Shown here piece by piece: positions 8,959 to 20,043 of a DNA stretch of 43,658 bases. The position numbers were made by a program, and so were the translations under genes. How positions within the stretch are numbered: the first letter of the stretch is position 1; every line of letters starts with the position of its first letter. A model generated the notes under the pieces. It was not told the origin of the DNA, searched no databases, and saw only the letters and a program-made list of their open reading frames with translations. This stretch comes from Candidatus Dadabacteria bacterium (GTDB lineage: Bacteria > Desulfobacterota_D > UBA1144 > Nemesobacterales > Nemesobacteraceae). The stretch is taken from positions 1 through 43,658 of the forward strand of contig JAJEGO010000007.1 in assembly GCA_022819805.1 (NCBI GenBank). The letters run 5' to 3'.

Positions 8959-10182
8959 TTAAAGGTAGCTGACGGGAATTGCGGTAATGTCTTCTGACAG
9001 CGCAACGTCCTGTTCAATGAAGCAGAAAACCGCTCCGTGCCCAACTTCTTTGCCCAGTTTTTCAAGCAGGCGGAAATGCTTGAAATCCCTAGGTGACGGC
9101 GTCGCCGTTTTTTTGAACTCCACGGGATGAAGACTGTCGCCTGTTTCAATCACAAGATCGATTTCCTTCTGGTCAAGGTCTCGATAGTAATAAAAATACG
9201 GTTTGACTCCGTTGTGGTAATAACTCTTTAGAATCTCGGAAAACAGGTATGTCTTGAGAATAGCGCCTGACATGGCCCCGGCCTCAAGAGAATCCGGCGT
9301 CGTCCACTTGGTGAGATAAGCGCACAGTCCGGTATCAAGAAAATACAGTTTCGGGGATTTCACAAGGCGTTTGGTCACGTTGCGATGATAGGGTTTTAAC
9401 AGGTACACAAGGCCCGATATTTCGAGAACCGAAAGCCACGATTTGGCCGTTTTGTTGTCAATTGCTGTGTCTCTTGCCAGATCCGCGTAATTAAGCAGTT
9501 GTCCAGTCCTTGCGGCGACCGCTCCCAAGAAACTGTAAAACAAGGTTTCATCCGAAATCGACAGAACATCCTTCACGTCTCGTCGAATATAGGTTTGAAT
9601 GTAGGATTGGTAAAAAAGGTTACGTACGGAGTCTGTCGCTTCAACGACTCTTGGGAACATCCCTTGCCAAATCCGCTTATACGTCTCGGTTAGGGTCTTG
9701 GGATTTTCAATTGCGCTTTTCGCGTCGCCAACCCAACCGGGTGACGGAAGAAAAGGCGTCAGCCTCTCCCAGTGCTCGTCAGTTTCCGCTTGGGACAACC
9801 CTAAAAGATCTATTGTAGCGACCCGGCCGGCCAGGCTTTCGGTAATATCTTTTATAAGGTGAAATTTCCGGGAACCGACAAGCCAGAACAATCCATTGGT
9901 TTTCTCCCTATCCACAATTATCTTGATATGGCTGAACAAGTTCGGTGCGTACTGCACTTCGTCAATGATCAGCGGCGGCTTGTGAGTTTGCACGAACAGC
10001 CCCGGATCGTTCTGGGCTAGTGTACGGGCTTCTAGATTGTCCAGAGTCACGTAGTTTCTGTCTCTCTCCGCGCACATTTCGAGAAGAGTCGTTTTACCTG
10101 CCTGTCGCGGCCCGGTCACCAGAAGGACCGGGAAATTGTCGTTAACCTCTTTTATAATGCTGGCCAGCGTGCGTTGATACAT
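8959..10182 (-). CDS. AAA-type ATPase with DUF4143-like C-terminal domain
   Basis: Walker A GPRQAGKTTLLE, LIIDEVQYAPNLF, KLYFLDTGLCAYL. Confidence 0.92.
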   Translation of the reverse strand: MYQRTLASIIKEVNDNFPVLLVTGPRQAGKTTLLEMCAERDRNYVTLDNLEARTLAQNDPGLFVQTHKPPLIIDEVQYAPNLFSHIKIIVDREKTNGLFWLVGSRKFHLIKDITESLAGRVATIDLLGLSQAETDEHWERLTPFLPSPGWVGDAKSAIENPKTLTETYKRIWQGMFPRVVEATDSVRNLFYQSYIQTYIRRDVKDVLSISDETLFYSFLGAVAARTGQLLNYADLARDTAIDNKTAKSWLSVLEISGLVYLLKPYHRNVTKRLVKSPKLYFLDTGLCAYLTKWTTPDSLEAGAMSGAILKTYLFSEILKSYYHNGVKPYFYYYRDLDQKEIDLVIETGDSLHPVEFKKTATPSPRDFKHFRLLEKLGKEVGHGAVFCFIEQDVALSEDITAIPVSYL

Positions 10183-10188
10183 GATTAA

Positions 10189-10284
10189 ATCTCATTAATT
10201 ACGGATTATTATTCCAATATAAACGAAAAAATGGGATATGACAATATTGATCTCATTAATTATGGATTTAGATTCCATAATTAA
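10189..10284. repeat. Two copies of atctcattaattaYggatt...attcca, 61 bp apart; the distal copy contains a perfect 11-bp palindrome
   Basis: Copies at 10189-10216 and 10250-10277; TTAATTATGGA-tttagat-TCCATAATTAA at 10256-10284. Confidence 0.8.
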
Positions 10285-10377
10285 CGGGATTAACTTAGCT
10301 TAAAGGCAACATAGGGTATTTTCTAAAGCTTTATTTGCAGAAGGTTTAATACGTTATCCCATCTGCGCTGATTCCTG

Positions 10378-10983
10378 CTAGGCAATTCTGAAAGACAGGT
10401 AAACGATGTTCGCGGCAAAGTGAAAGAAGACGCTTGACCATATGGTCCCGGTTCTCATGTAGAGGTATCCCATTAGCAGAGACGGAAAAAACGTAAGGGC
10501 GTTCTGTCCGCAGGCACCCCCGCCGGTAAACACGCAGATCACAAGAAGGTGAGCCACGGCGAAAAGGACGCTTGACGCGACAATCGCGCCCCACCCGCCG
10601 CCGAGCGTTCTCTGAAGATACCCTCTGAAGAAAAACTCCTCGGGAAACGCGATGGCCACAAGATGGGTGAACACGAAAAGTGCCGTCGGTTCGATGAACT
10701 TAACCGTTTTTCCCAGGTAGGTGGAGAAAAGATAGAGGCAGGCAAGGTACAAAAAAAGCACGGCAATAGAAATTGCCCCGCCCCGCAGCAGCCCCCGCGG
10801 ATCAAACCTCAAGACGTTTGACGAAGCACGGTCAAGCAGAAACGGAACCCAGAGCATGATTCCTGCCGAGAGCAGAAGGGCATACTCGCGGCTGATCGCG
10901 GTTTTTGAGATGATTATCGCCGCTATAACCGCCGCGTAGGCGGCAAGTGGTATCGCGAGATTTTTCGAAAGAATCTGTTTCAC
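10378..10983 (-). CDS. CPBP-family glutamic intramembrane endopeptidase
   Basis: PEEFFFRG (EExxxR), FAVAH (FxxxH), HFAAN (HxxxN) with multiple TM segments; GTG start. Confidence 0.88.
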   Translation of the reverse strand: MKQILSKNLAIPLAAYAAVIAAIIISKTAISREYALLLSAGIMLWVPFLLDRASSNVLRFDPRGLLRGGAISIAVLFLYLACLYLFSTYLGKTVKFIEPTALFVFTHLVAIAFPEEFFFRGYLQRTLGGGWGAIVASSVLFAVAHLLVICVFTGGGACGQNALTFFPSLLMGYLYMRTGTIWSSVFFHFAANIVYLSFRIA

Positions 10984-11057
10984 GGGGGATTTTTCTCTTG
11001 AGTCTCGGTTCCGACTATAATACTTGAATATCGCGGAAAAAGGGGCACTGCGTCTTT

Positions 11058-11843
11058 ATGGAAATCTCGGAAATAAAAAAACATCTCAGCGCAGAGATAG
11101 TCGGAGAGAAGCTTTTTGTCTATGACGAGGTGGGTTCCACAAACGATCTTCTCCGTGAACTCATGGGAGATGGTCTGGCCGCAGACGGGACGGTCGTGGT
11201 TTCCGATTCGCAGACTGCGGGCAGGGGGCGGCTCGGGCGAAAGTGGGTTTCTCCCGCAGGAAGAAATCTCTACCTCTCAGCCTTGTTTTGCCCGGAGATC
11301 TCCCCGCAGAGATCTTCCGTTTTCACCTTTCTTGCGTCCTGCGCCCTTGTCGAGGTTTTCTCGGGTTACGGAGTCGACGCCACGATAAAATGGCCGAACG
11401 ATATTCTCGTTGACGGAAAGAAAATCTCGGGAGTGCTTACGGAACTTGGCACGTCAGCCGGCTCGGTTGATTATCTCGTGATCGGAATCGGGGTCAACCT
11501 TAATTTGCCGGAGGAATTCATACACCGTGAGATGGATGATATTTCGGAGAAGACCACCTCTCTTTCGATACTCCTCGGAGAGAAAGTTAGCAGGGAGAGG
11601 TTCTGCGCTGAGCTTATCGGTGCCCTTGACCGGCTCTACGGGGAGTTTCGCCGCCGCGGGACGCAGGCAATTGTGGATATGTGGATAGAGAGGTGGGGAT
11701 TTTTGGGAAAGGAGATATCGGTTGACGTTTCGGGAGAGGTTATCAGCGGGTTGGTGGAGCGTGTTGACGGAAACGGATTTCTTTACCTGAGAACGGATAA
11801 AGGAGATCTTCGCAGGGTGGTTACGGGAGATACGGTTTTTTAG
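11058..11843 (+). CDS. birA: Biotin--[acetyl-CoA-carboxylase] ligase
   Basis: DEVGSTNDLL, QTAGRGRLGRKW, KWPNDILVDGKKISGVL. Confidence 0.94.
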   Translation: MEISEIKKHLSAEIVGEKLFVYDEVGSTNDLLRELMGDGLAADGTVVVSDSQTAGRGRLGRKWVSPAGRNLYLSALFCPEISPQRSSVFTFLASCALVEVFSGYGVDATIKWPNDILVDGKKISGVLTELGTSAGSVDYLVIGIGVNLNLPEEFIHREMDDISEKTTSLSILLGEKVSRERFCAELIGALDRLYGEFRRRGTQAIVDMWIERWGFLGKEISVDVSGEVISGLVERVDGNGFLYLRTDKGDLRRVVTGDTVF

Positions 11844-12178
11844 AGAACCCCGATTATCTCGCGGTGGAGTCTGCGCATCAAATCCATCCACTCGTTTACA
11901 GCCTTCTCGGTTTCGTCGCTCACGTCTTTTTTTATGACTATTCCGTAGACCCTAGGCTCCACGGCGCACTTTCCGTATCTCTCCGCGACCATGGAGCCGA
12001 ACCTGTAGAGTATCTCAAGGGCCTTTCTGTCCTTTCCCTCAAATCTGCTCACAAGGACCATTTCGGAGGAAAAACCCTCGAATATCCTGTTCCACAGAGT
12101 CGCGCTTGACTCCATGTGGAAAGAGAGGATTATGCTTTCCGGGTCTTTTTTCTCTTGGCTGTTATTGGCGGGGTCCAT
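11840..12178 (-). CDS. Uncharacterised 112-aa protein
   Basis: ORF fills the gap between convergent birA and upstream gltB; stop codons overlap with birA; no family recognised. Confidence 0.55.
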   Translation of the reverse strand: MDPANNSQEKKDPESIILSFHMESSATLWNRIFEGFSSEMVLVSRFEGKDRKALEILYRFGSMVAERYGKCAVEPRVYGIVIKKDVSDETEKAVNEWMDLMRRLHREIIGVL

Positions 12179-12234
12179 GATCTACGGTTGTTTATTATAA
12201 CCACGGGCCGTACGTATGCGGAGTTCGGGATTTA

Positions 12235-12243
12235 TGTTATAAT
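12235..12243 (+). promoter_or_regulatory. Extended -10 promoter element (TGTTATAAT) upstream of gltB
   Basis: TGnTATAAT, about 87 bp before the gltB start. Confidence 0.5.
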
Positions 12244-12329
12244 TACGGGACGGCGTCAGAAGAGGTTGCTTGCGCCGCATCAGTTCTCGCTTTGTTTTTT
12301 CATAACGACACAACAGGCGGACAGGTTAT

Positions 12330-15300
12330 ATGAGTTTTAGGAAATTTCCCGAAAAAAACGGGCTTTACGATCCTGCATTTGAGCACGATTCCTGTGGGAT
12401 AGGATTCGTCGTTAACGTGAAGGGCGTAAGGTCAAATTCCATAATCCGCGATGCCATAACCGTGCTCAAAAACCTCGAGCACCGCGGGGCCTGCGGATGC
12501 GAGCCGAACACGGGAGACGGGGCCGGGATATTGTTCCAAAAACCCCACGCGTTTTTCGTCGAGGCTTTGGGAGCCGAGGGAATCACTCTCCCGGCGGAGG
12601 AGGATTACGGAGTCGGAATGATATTTCTCTCCCCCGATCCGTCCGTCGAGAAGAAAACGAAAAAGAGATTTGAGAATATAGTTAGCGAGGAAGGGCAGAC
12701 CGTTTTAGGATGGCGGGATGTTCCGACCGACAACTCCTCTCTGGGTGCGACGGCGCTTGGGTGCGAGCCCGGGATAAGGCAGATATTCATCGGTCGCGGG
12801 GACAGAACCCCGGCCGGAGACGATTTCGAGAGAAGGCTCTACATAATAAGAAAGCGTGCGGAGGCGGAAATAAAAACTGCGGGACGCGACGAGCATTTCT
12901 ACGTCCCGAGCCTCTCATCGAGGACCATAGTTTACAAGGGAATGCTTGTCACCTGGCAGCTTGAGCCCTATTTTCTGGACCTTACGTCCGATTTAATGGA
13001 AAGCGCTATAGCACTTGTGCACTCCCGTTTCAGCACGAACACGTTCCCCAGCTGGGACAGGGCTCACCCCTACAGGTACGTGATACACAACGGGGAGATA
13101 AACACCCTTCGGGGGAACATAAACTGGATGCACTCAAGGCAGGCCGTCTTGGAATCGGAGTTCTACGGCGACGACATAGAAAAGATCTTCCCCGTGATAG
13201 CTCCCGAGGGGAGTGACTCCGCCTCCTTTGATAACGCCATGGAATTTCTGTGTCTCTCAGGTTATTCAATAGAGCACGCGGTGATGATGATGATTCCCGA
13301 GCCGTGGTCAAAGCACGAGAGCATGTCAGCTGAGAAAAAGGATTTCTACAGGTTCCACAGTTGTCTTATGGAACCCTGGGACGGTCCCGCTTCCATAGCG
13401 TTTACCGACGGTGAGAAAGTGGGAGCGGTGCTTGACAGAAACGGGCTTCGTCCCACGAGATACTACGTCACCAAGGATGACACCGTGATACTGGGCTCCG
13501 AAGTGGGAGTGCTTGACATACCGCCTGAGAGAGTGAGCTACAAGGGGCGCCTGCTTCCGGGAAGGATGCTTCTGATAGACACTCAAGAGGGCCGCATCGT
13601 CGGTGACACAGAACTTAAGAAAAGACTTTCGACGGAAAAGCCCTACGGAAAATGGCTCAAGGAGAACATGGAGAGTTTCTCCGGGATTATGCAAGGAGAG
13701 CCCGCCGAGACTCCGCCCGAGTACGATCCCGAAACGCTTCTTGCGAGGCAGAGGGTATTCGGCTACACGTTCGAGGACCTGCGCATTCTTCTGGGTCCGA
13801 TGTCGAAAAACGCGGTCGAGCCCGTGGGTGCTATGGGAATCGATACCCCGCTTGCGGCACTGTCTGACGAATCGAAGCTTCTTTATAACTATTTCAAGCA
13901 GATGTTCGCCCAGGTCACAAACCCCGCTATCGACGCCATAAGAGAGGAACTTATAACCGGAACCATGGTTACGCTGGGGACGACGGCCAACATACTGCGT
14001 CCCGAGGCGAGGAGTTGCGAAAAATTAGAACTTGAGACCCCGTTTCTCACAAACCCGGAGATAGAGAAGCTGAAAACCCTCCGCGGGGAGAAGTTCCGCT
14101 GCGAGGTGGTCCCCACCCTTTTTGATCCCGAAAAGGGGACCGAGGGACTTGAGGAGGCGCTCACGCGGATGTTTGCCCGCGCTGATGAACTCATAAAAAA
14201 AGGCGCCAACATACTGGTTCTCTCGGACAGGGGCTTTGATGCTGAAAACGCTCCCATTCCCGCCTTGCTCGCGGTCTCGGGGCTTCACCACCACCTGATA
14301 AGAAACGGAAACAGGATGCGCGCGGCGCTCGTAGTTGAATCGGGCGAGCCGAGAGAGACCCACCACATGGCGCTTCTTATAGGTTACGGAGCAAGCGCGG
14401 TCGCTCCCTACATGGCCTACGAGACCTTAAACGGCATGATTCACCAGAACATGCTTGTGGATATGTCTTACGAGGAAGCGGTCTCGGGGTACGTGAAAAG
14501 TCTTGTAAAGGGCATAGTGAAAATAATGTCCAAGATAGGCATCTCCACGGTGCAGAGCTACCACGGGGCCCAGATATTCGAAGCGCTCGGGCTTAACACC
14601 GAGTTTGTCGGGAAGTACTTCACCTGGACGGCCTCCAGGATACAGGGAGTGGGAATCGACGTCATAGCCGAGGAGTCGGTAAAACGCCACTCTAGGGCCT
14701 ACGCCGAAAGGGATGTTGAAACAGCGACGCTTGAAACCGGGGGGGTTTACAGATGGAGACCCGACGGAGAGCGCCATATGTACCATCCGCGCACCGTGCA
14801 CAAGCTGCAGGAAGCCTGCCAGACGGGAAGCTACGAGAAATTCAAGGAGTACACGAAGCTTGCAAACGACGAGGAAAAAGAGCATTTCACGCTTCGCGGC
14901 CTGATGGAGCTTAAGTACTCGGACAATCCGGTGCCGCTTGACGAGGTGGAATCGGTCGAGAGCATATGCAGAAGGTTTAAGACAGGGGCCATGTCCTATG
15001 GGGCGATAAGCAAGGAGGCCCACGAAAGCCTCGCGGTCGCGATGAACCGCATAGGCGGCAAGAGCAACACGGGCGAAGGGGGAGAAGATCCCGACAGGTA
15101 CACCCCCGATCCGGACGGGGACCTCAGGAGAAGTTCCATAAAACAGGTTGCCTCGGGCCGTTTCGGCGTAACGAGCGAATACTTGGTGAACTCGGACGAG
15201 ATACAGATAAAGATAGCCCAGGGGGCAAAGCCGGGGGAAGGGGGACAGCTTCCGGGAAGAAAGGTCTATCCGTGGATAGCCAAGGTGAGATTCTCGACTC

Positions 15301-16928
15301 CGGGAGTGGGGCTCATATCGCCGCCCCCGCACCACGACATCTACTCGATCGAGGATCTGGCGCAGCTTATCTACGATCTTAAAAACGCTAACAAGCACGC
15401 GAGGATAAACGTCAAGCTGGTTTCCGAGGTCGGTGTCGGCACCATAGCCGCGGGAGTGGCGAAGGGGCACGCGGACGTGATACTCATAAGCGGAACCTCG
15501 GGGGGGACGGGAGCGTCTCCGCAAAGCAGCATACACCATGCGGGACTTCCCTGGGAGCTGGGAATAGCAGAAACGCACCAGACGCTTGTTCTTAACAACC
15601 TGAGAAGCAGGGTGGTTCTCGAGACCGACGGTCAGATGAAAACCGGAAGGGATGTCGCCATCGCGGCCCTCTTGGGCGCCGAGGAATACGGTTTTTCAAC
15701 GGCTCCACTAATAGTTCTAGGATGCATAATGATGAGGGTCTGCCATCTTGATACCTGTCCCGTCGGAGTCGCCACGCAGAACCCCGAGCTTAGAAAGAAA
15801 TACACGGGAGACCCGGCGCACGTGGTCGATTTCATGCATTTTGTCGCCGCGGAGTTCCGCGAGATAATGGCGAAGATGGGTTTCCGGACCGTAAACGAGA
15901 TGATAGGCAGAACGGATTGCCTTGAGATGAGAAAGTCGCTTGATCACTGGAAGGCCAAGGGCATAGATCTGAGCAGTATCCTCTTCCGTCCCGAAGTTCC
16001 CGAGGATTGGGGAACCTACTGCCAGATAGAACAGGATCACGGTATACAGAACTCCCTTGACGAAACTGCCCTGATGGACATATGCCGCCCGACGATTGAG
16101 CGGGGCGAGCGGGTCACCGCCGCTGTTCCCATAAAAAACGTGAACAGGACCGTGGGAACCATAGTCGGAAGCGAGCTTACGAGAAGGTACGGCCTTGAGG
16201 GACTCGAGGAGGATACCATAAGGCTTCATTTCTCGGGTTCTGCGGGCCAGAGCTTCGGTGCCTTCGTTCCCAAGAGCATGACCCTTGTTCTTGAGGGTGA
16301 CTCAAACGACTATACGGGGAAAGGGCTTTCCGGGGGGAAAATGATCATCTATCCGCCGAAGGAGTCCACTTTTGTCGCCGAGGAGAATATCATAATCGGA
16401 AACGTCGCATTTTACGGCGCCACCGGAGGGGAGGCCTACGTGAGGGGCGTTGCCGGGGAGAGGTTCTGCGTGAGGAACAGCGGAGTCCGCGCCGTGGTGG
16501 AGGCGGTCGGGGATCACTGCTGTGAATACATGACCGGGGGCCGCGTTGCGGTGCTGGGTCCGACCGGGAGGAATTTCGCGGCCGGAATGTCAGGCGGCAT
16601 AGCGTACGTTTACGACCCCGAAGGGGATTTCCACGGAAGATGCAATACCGAATCCGTGTTCCTTGAATTCGCGGAGGAAGATGATGAAGCGGAGCTTTTG
16701 GGGATGATAAGAAACCACCTTGAGTACACGGGAAGCGAGGTAGCGCAGCAGATATTGGAGAACTGGTCCGGGAACCTCCCAAGATTCGTGAAAGTGATAC
16801 CGAAAGATTACAAGAGAATGCTTGAGCACATAAACCGCGCGCAACAGAGCGGTCTTTCGGGCGACGAAGCCCTTATGGCGGCTTTTGAAGAAAACAAAAG
16901 AGATCTGGCGCGCGTAAGCGGAAACTGA
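12330..16928 (+). CDS. gltB: Glutamate synthase large subunit
   Basis: 1532 aa; [15 protein letters not shown]-terminal Cys, [26 protein letters not shown]. Confidence 0.97.
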   Translation: MSFRKFPEKNGLYDPAFEHDSCGIGFVVNVKGVRSNSIIRDAITVLKNLEHRGACGCEPNTGDGAGILFQKPHAFFVEALGAEGITLPAEEDYGVGMIFLSPDPSVEKKTKKRFENIVSEEGQTVLGWRDVPTDNSSLGATALGCEPGIRQIFIGRGDRTPAGDDFERRLYIIRKRAEAEIKTAGRDEHFYVPSLSSRTIVYKGMLVTWQLEPYFLDLTSDLMESAIALVHSRFSTNTFPSWDRAHPYRYVIHNGEINTLRGNINWMHSRQAVLESEFYGDDIEKIFPVIAPEGSDSASFDNAMEFLCLSGYSIEHAVMMMIPEPWSKHESMSAEKKDFYRFHSCLMEPWDGPASIAFTDGEKVGAVLDRNGLRPTRYYVTKDDTVILGSEVGVLDIPPERVSYKGRLLPGRMLLIDTQEGRIVGDTELKKRLSTEKPYGKWLKENMESFSGIMQGEPAETPPEYDPETLLARQRVFGYTFEDLRILLGPMSKNAVEPVGAMGIDTPLAALSDESKLLYNYFKQMFAQVTNPAIDAIREELITGTMVTLGTTANILRPEARSCEKLELETPFLTNPEIEKLKTLRGEKFRCEVVPTLFDPEKGTEGLEEALTRMFARADELIKKGANILVLSDRGFDAENAPIPALLAVSGLHHHLIRNGNRMRAALVVESGEPRETHHMALLIGYGASAVAPYMAYETLNGMIHQNMLVDMSYEEAVSGYVKSLVKGIVKIMSKIGISTVQSYHGAQIFEALGLNTEFVGKYFTWTASRIQGVGIDVIAEESVKRHSRAYAERDVETATLETGGVYRWRPDGERHMYHPRTVHKLQEACQTGSYEKFKEYTKLANDEEKEHFTLRGLMELKYSDNPVPLDEVESVESICRRFKTGAMSYGAISKEAHESLAVAMNRIGGKSNTGEGGEDPDRYTPDPDGDLRRSSIKQVASGRFGVTSEYLVNSDEIQIKIAQGAKPGEGGQLPGRKVYPWIAKVRFSTPGVGLISPPPHHDIYSIEDLAQLIYDLKNANKHARINVKLVSEVGVGTIAAGVAKGHADVILISGTSGGTGASPQSSIHHAGLPWELGIAETHQTLVLNNLRSRVVLETDGQMKTGRDVAIAALLGAEEYGFSTAPLIVLGCIMMRVCHLDTCPVGVATQNPELRKKYTGDPAHVVDFMHFVAAEFREIMAKMGFRTVNEMIGRTDCLEMRKSLDHWKAKGIDLSSILFRPEVPEDWGTYCQIEQDHGIQNSLDETALMDICRPTIERGERVTAAVPIKNVNRTVGTIVGSELTRRYGLEGLEEDTIRLHFSGSAGQSFGAFVPKSMTLVLEGDSNDYTGKGLSGGKMIIYPPKESTFVAEENIIIGNVAFYGATGGEAYVRGVAGERFCVRNSGVRAVVEAVGDHCCEYMTGGRVAVLGPTGRNFAAGMSGGIAYVYDPEGDFHGRCNTESVFLEFAEEDDEAELLGMIRNHLEYTGSEVAQQILENWSGNLPRFVKVIPKDYKRMLEHINRAQQSGLSGDEALMAAFEENKRDLARVSGN

Positions 16929-16960
16929 TACGGAAGCTTTAACGGAGGAGAAGGTATTCA

Positions 16961-18445
16961 ATGGGTGATCCCACAGGTTTTATGAATTACGGAAGAAAGC
17001 TTGGGCCTGACAGGGATCCTGCCCGGAGAATCGGCGACTGGGATGAGTTCCACGGTCATCTTCCGGTAGAAGAGCTTGCCACTCAGGGAGCAAGGTGCAT
17101 GGACTGCGGGGTTCCCTTCTGCCAGACGGGCCAGATAATCGGCGGGCTGACAGCAGGATGTCCCATAAACAACCTTATACCCGAGTGGAACGACCTGGTT
17201 TACTCAGGCCTGTGGAGAGAGGCTCTCGAGAGGCTTCACAAGACGAACAATTTTCCTGAATTCACGGGTCGGATATGTCCCGCCCCTTGTGAGGGTTCGT
17301 GCGTTCTGGGCATAAACGAACCCGCGGTTACCATAAAGAGCATAGAGTGCGCCATAGTTGACAGGGGTTTTGAGGAAGGATGGATAACTCCCGAGCCCCC
17401 CGAAGTCAGAACCGGGAGGAAGGTTGCCGTGATAGGTTCGGGACCCGCGGGACTTGCTTGCGCCGCGCAGCTTAACAAGGCGGGGCATCTGGTCACTGTG
17501 TTTGAAAGGGACGACCGCATCGGCGGGCTGCTCATGTACGGAATTCCAAACCCACACCTTGACAAGAAGATAGTGGACCGCCGCGTCAATATACTGGCGG
17601 AGGAGGGGGTTGAGTTCGTTACCAACACGGAAGTGGGAGTGGATATTGACGGAAACGAACTCAGAAAAAGTTTTGACGCGGTGGTGATATGCACCGGAGC
17701 GACGAAACCCAGGGATCTTCCGATTGAGGGGAGAGACCTTGAGGGAATACACTTCGCGATGCAGTTTCTCAAGGCAAACACAAAGAGCCTTCTTGACAGT
17801 GGCCTTGACGACGGCCGCTACATTTCCGCGGCGGGTAAAGATGTGATAATTCTCGGAGGCGGCGATACCGGAACCGACTGCGTAGCGACCTCCATGAGGC
17901 ATGAATGCAGGAGCCTTCTTCAGTTTGAAATACTTCCCAAGCCTCCCACCGAGAGAGCTACGGATAACCCGTGGCCGCAATGGCCCAGGGTGTACAGGCT
18001 TGATTACGGTCAGCAGGAGGCCATGGCGGTTTTCGGCGAAGACCCGAGAAGGTACCAGGTTCTGACCCAAAAATTCACAGGCGACGGCGAGGGCAGGGTA
18101 GCGGAACTTGAGACCGTGCGCATTGAGTGGTACAGGGGGGATGACGGAAGGATGTCGTTTAGGGAAGTGAAAGGTTCTGAGGAGAGGTGGCCGTGCGGAC
18201 TCGTGCTTCTGGCCCTCGGGTTCCTAGGACCTGAGCAAGAGCTCCTGCAGCAGATGAAAATCCGCACCGACGAGCGCTCAAACGCCATGGCGGAATATGG
18301 AAAGTACATGACGAACGTCGAGGGGGTTTTCGCCGCGGGGGACTCGCGCAGGGGACAAAGTCTTGTGGTGTGGGCGATAAACGAGGGAAGAGAAGCCGCT
18401 AGGGAGTGTGACAGATATCTAATGGGATCAACCGACCTTCCATGA
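16961..18445 (+). CDS. gltD: Glutamate synthase small subunit
   Basis: [41 protein letters not shown]. Confidence 0.96.
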   Translation: MGDPTGFMNYGRKLGPDRDPARRIGDWDEFHGHLPVEELATQGARCMDCGVPFCQTGQIIGGLTAGCPINNLIPEWNDLVYSGLWREALERLHKTNNFPEFTGRICPAPCEGSCVLGINEPAVTIKSIECAIVDRGFEEGWITPEPPEVRTGRKVAVIGSGPAGLACAAQLNKAGHLVTVFERDDRIGGLLMYGIPNPHLDKKIVDRRVNILAEEGVEFVTNTEVGVDIDGNELRKSFDAVVICTGATKPRDLPIEGRDLEGIHFAMQFLKANTKSLLDSGLDDGRYISAAGKDVIILGGGDTGTDCVATSMRHECRSLLQFEILPKPPTERATDNPWPQWPRVYRLDYGQQEAMAVFGEDPRRYQVLTQKFTGDGEGRVAELETVRIEWYRGDDGRMSFREVKGSEERWPCGLVLLALGFLGPEQELLQQMKIRTDERSNAMAEYGKYMTNVEGVFAAGDSRRGQSLVVWAINEGREAARECDRYLMGSTDLP

Positions 18446-18478
18446 ACACTCTCTGACGTTGCGAGGAGGACTTTCCAA

Positions 18479-19687
18479 GTGGCTTTTGCCGATCCTAAAG
18501 AGCAGTTAAAGGTAATAAAAAGGGGAACTGAGGCGATAATTCCCGAAGAGGAGCTTCTTTTAAAGCTTGAAGCCTCAGCAAAAAGCAATCGGCCTCTCAA
18601 GGTAAAGGCGGGGTTCGATCCCACCTCTGCAGACCTGCATCTGGGTCACGGGATAATTCTCAAGAAACTTCGCGATTTTCAGACCTTGGGTCACGAGGTT
18701 CTCTTCCTGATAGGGGATTTCACTGCCTATATAGGAGACCCCTCGGGCAGGAGCGAAACCCGCCCGCCAATCTCAAGAGAGGAAATAGTCAAGAACTCAA
18801 GGACTTACGAACGCCAGGTTTTTAAGGTTCTTGACAAAAAAAAGACCCAGATTCTTTCAAACTCCCGCTGGCTTGCTAACCTCGGTTCAGAGGAACTTCT
18901 CGGGCTTACTTCCCTGGTTAACGTCTCGCGTATACTTGACCGGGACGATTTCTCAAAGAGGTACAAGGAGGGAGTGTCGATTTCTCTTCGGGAGTTCATA
19001 TATCCCTTGGTGCAGGCATACGACTCCGTGCAGATGCGCTGCGATGTTGAACTTGGTGGCACGGATCAGACCTTCAATATCCTGCTCGGCCGCGATTTCC
19101 AGAGACATTACGGGCAGTCTCCGCAGGTGGGAGTTTTTCTTCCGATACTTGAGGGAACGGACGGGGTTAAGAAGATGTCGAAATCCCTCGGGAACTACAT
19201 AGGTCTTGACGAATCGCCCCGGGATATATACGGAAAGGTGATGTCGATTTCGGATGATCTTATGTGGAGGTACTATCTTCTTCTGAGCGCACAGGATGAA
19301 AAGGAGATACGGAAGCTAAAAGCCCGCCACCCCATGGAAGCGAAAAAAGCTCTCGCTTCGGAAATTGTCTCTTGGCTTCACGACTCCCAAAGTGCTCTTG
19401 AAGCTGCCAGGGATTTCGAAACCAAGTTTTCAAAGAGATCTTTCCCGGAAGACGCCGCGGAAAAGACTTACGTTTCCAGTTCCCGCAAGGTAGTCGATCT
19501 TGTTTTGGAAGTGTCCGACTCCGTTGGTACGAAAGGACAGGCAAAAAGACTTATATCCCAAGGTGGGCTTGAGATAAACGGGGAGAAGTATACCGATCCG
19601 AATTCGGAGTTTCCCGGCAGCGCTACTCTCGAACTCAAGATCGGGAAAAAAGAGTTTCTGAGAGTTGCAATTAAGGAAGCGAGTTAG
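18479..19687 (+). CDS. tyrS: Tyrosyl-tRNA synthetase
   Basis: HLGHG, VELGGTDQTFN, KMSKSLGN, C-terminal S4-like domain; GTG start. Confidence 0.95.
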   Translation: MAFADPKEQLKVIKRGTEAIIPEEELLLKLEASAKSNRPLKVKAGFDPTSADLHLGHGIILKKLRDFQTLGHEVLFLIGDFTAYIGDPSGRSETRPPISREEIVKNSRTYERQVFKVLDKKKTQILSNSRWLANLGSEELLGLTSLVNVSRILDRDDFSKRYKEGVSISLREFIYPLVQAYDSVQMRCDVELGGTDQTFNILLGRDFQRHYGQSPQVGVFLPILEGTDGVKKMSKSLGNYIGLDESPRDIYGKVMSISDDLMWRYYLLLSAQDEKEIRKLKARHPMEAKKALASEIVSWLHDSQSALEAARDFETKFSKRSFPEDAAEKTYVSSSRKVVDLVLEVSDSVGTKGQAKRLISQGGLEINGEKYTDPNSEFPGSATLELKIGKKEFLRVAIKEAS

Positions 19688-20043
19688 CCTGTAAGCCGAG
19701 TTCTGTCAAGCACGGCCATCCATCTGAGATACCTGTTACCAAGATACCTTAAGCGACTACCCGAAAACCAGGGCGGGCAACCCTGACCGGACCGTGATCC
19801 GGGCGTTTTCCTATTTGTCTTTCTTCGGGCGGGGTTTGCCTTGCCTCCTCCATCACTTTCGGAGCGGTGGTCTCTTACACCACCTTTTCACCCTTGCCGG
19901 AACGCCTGCGGCGCCCAGGCGGTATACTTTCTGTTGCACTTTCCGTTGTCTCGCGACACCTGGTAATTAACCAGCGCCCTGCCCTGCGAAGCTCGGACTT
20001 TCCTCCCGCGGACGAACCGCAGGCGACCGCGCGGCCAACTCGC
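19679..20043 (-). ncRNA. rnpB: RNase P RNA (bacterial type)
   Basis: Minus strand: GAGGAAAGTCCGAGCTTC near the 5' end, ACAGAACTCGGCTTA near the 3' end; 11-bp P1 pairing GCGAGTTGGCC/GGCTAACTCGC delimits the ends. Confidence 0.93.

Noticed and set aside
14427-15578. 383-aa minus-strand ORF inside gltB
   Set aside because: Lies fully antisense to the strongly supported gltB and matches no recognisable family; a by-product of gltB codon bias.
17204-18070. 288-aa minus-strand ORF over gltD
   Set aside because: Antisense to gltD; same codon-bias artefact.
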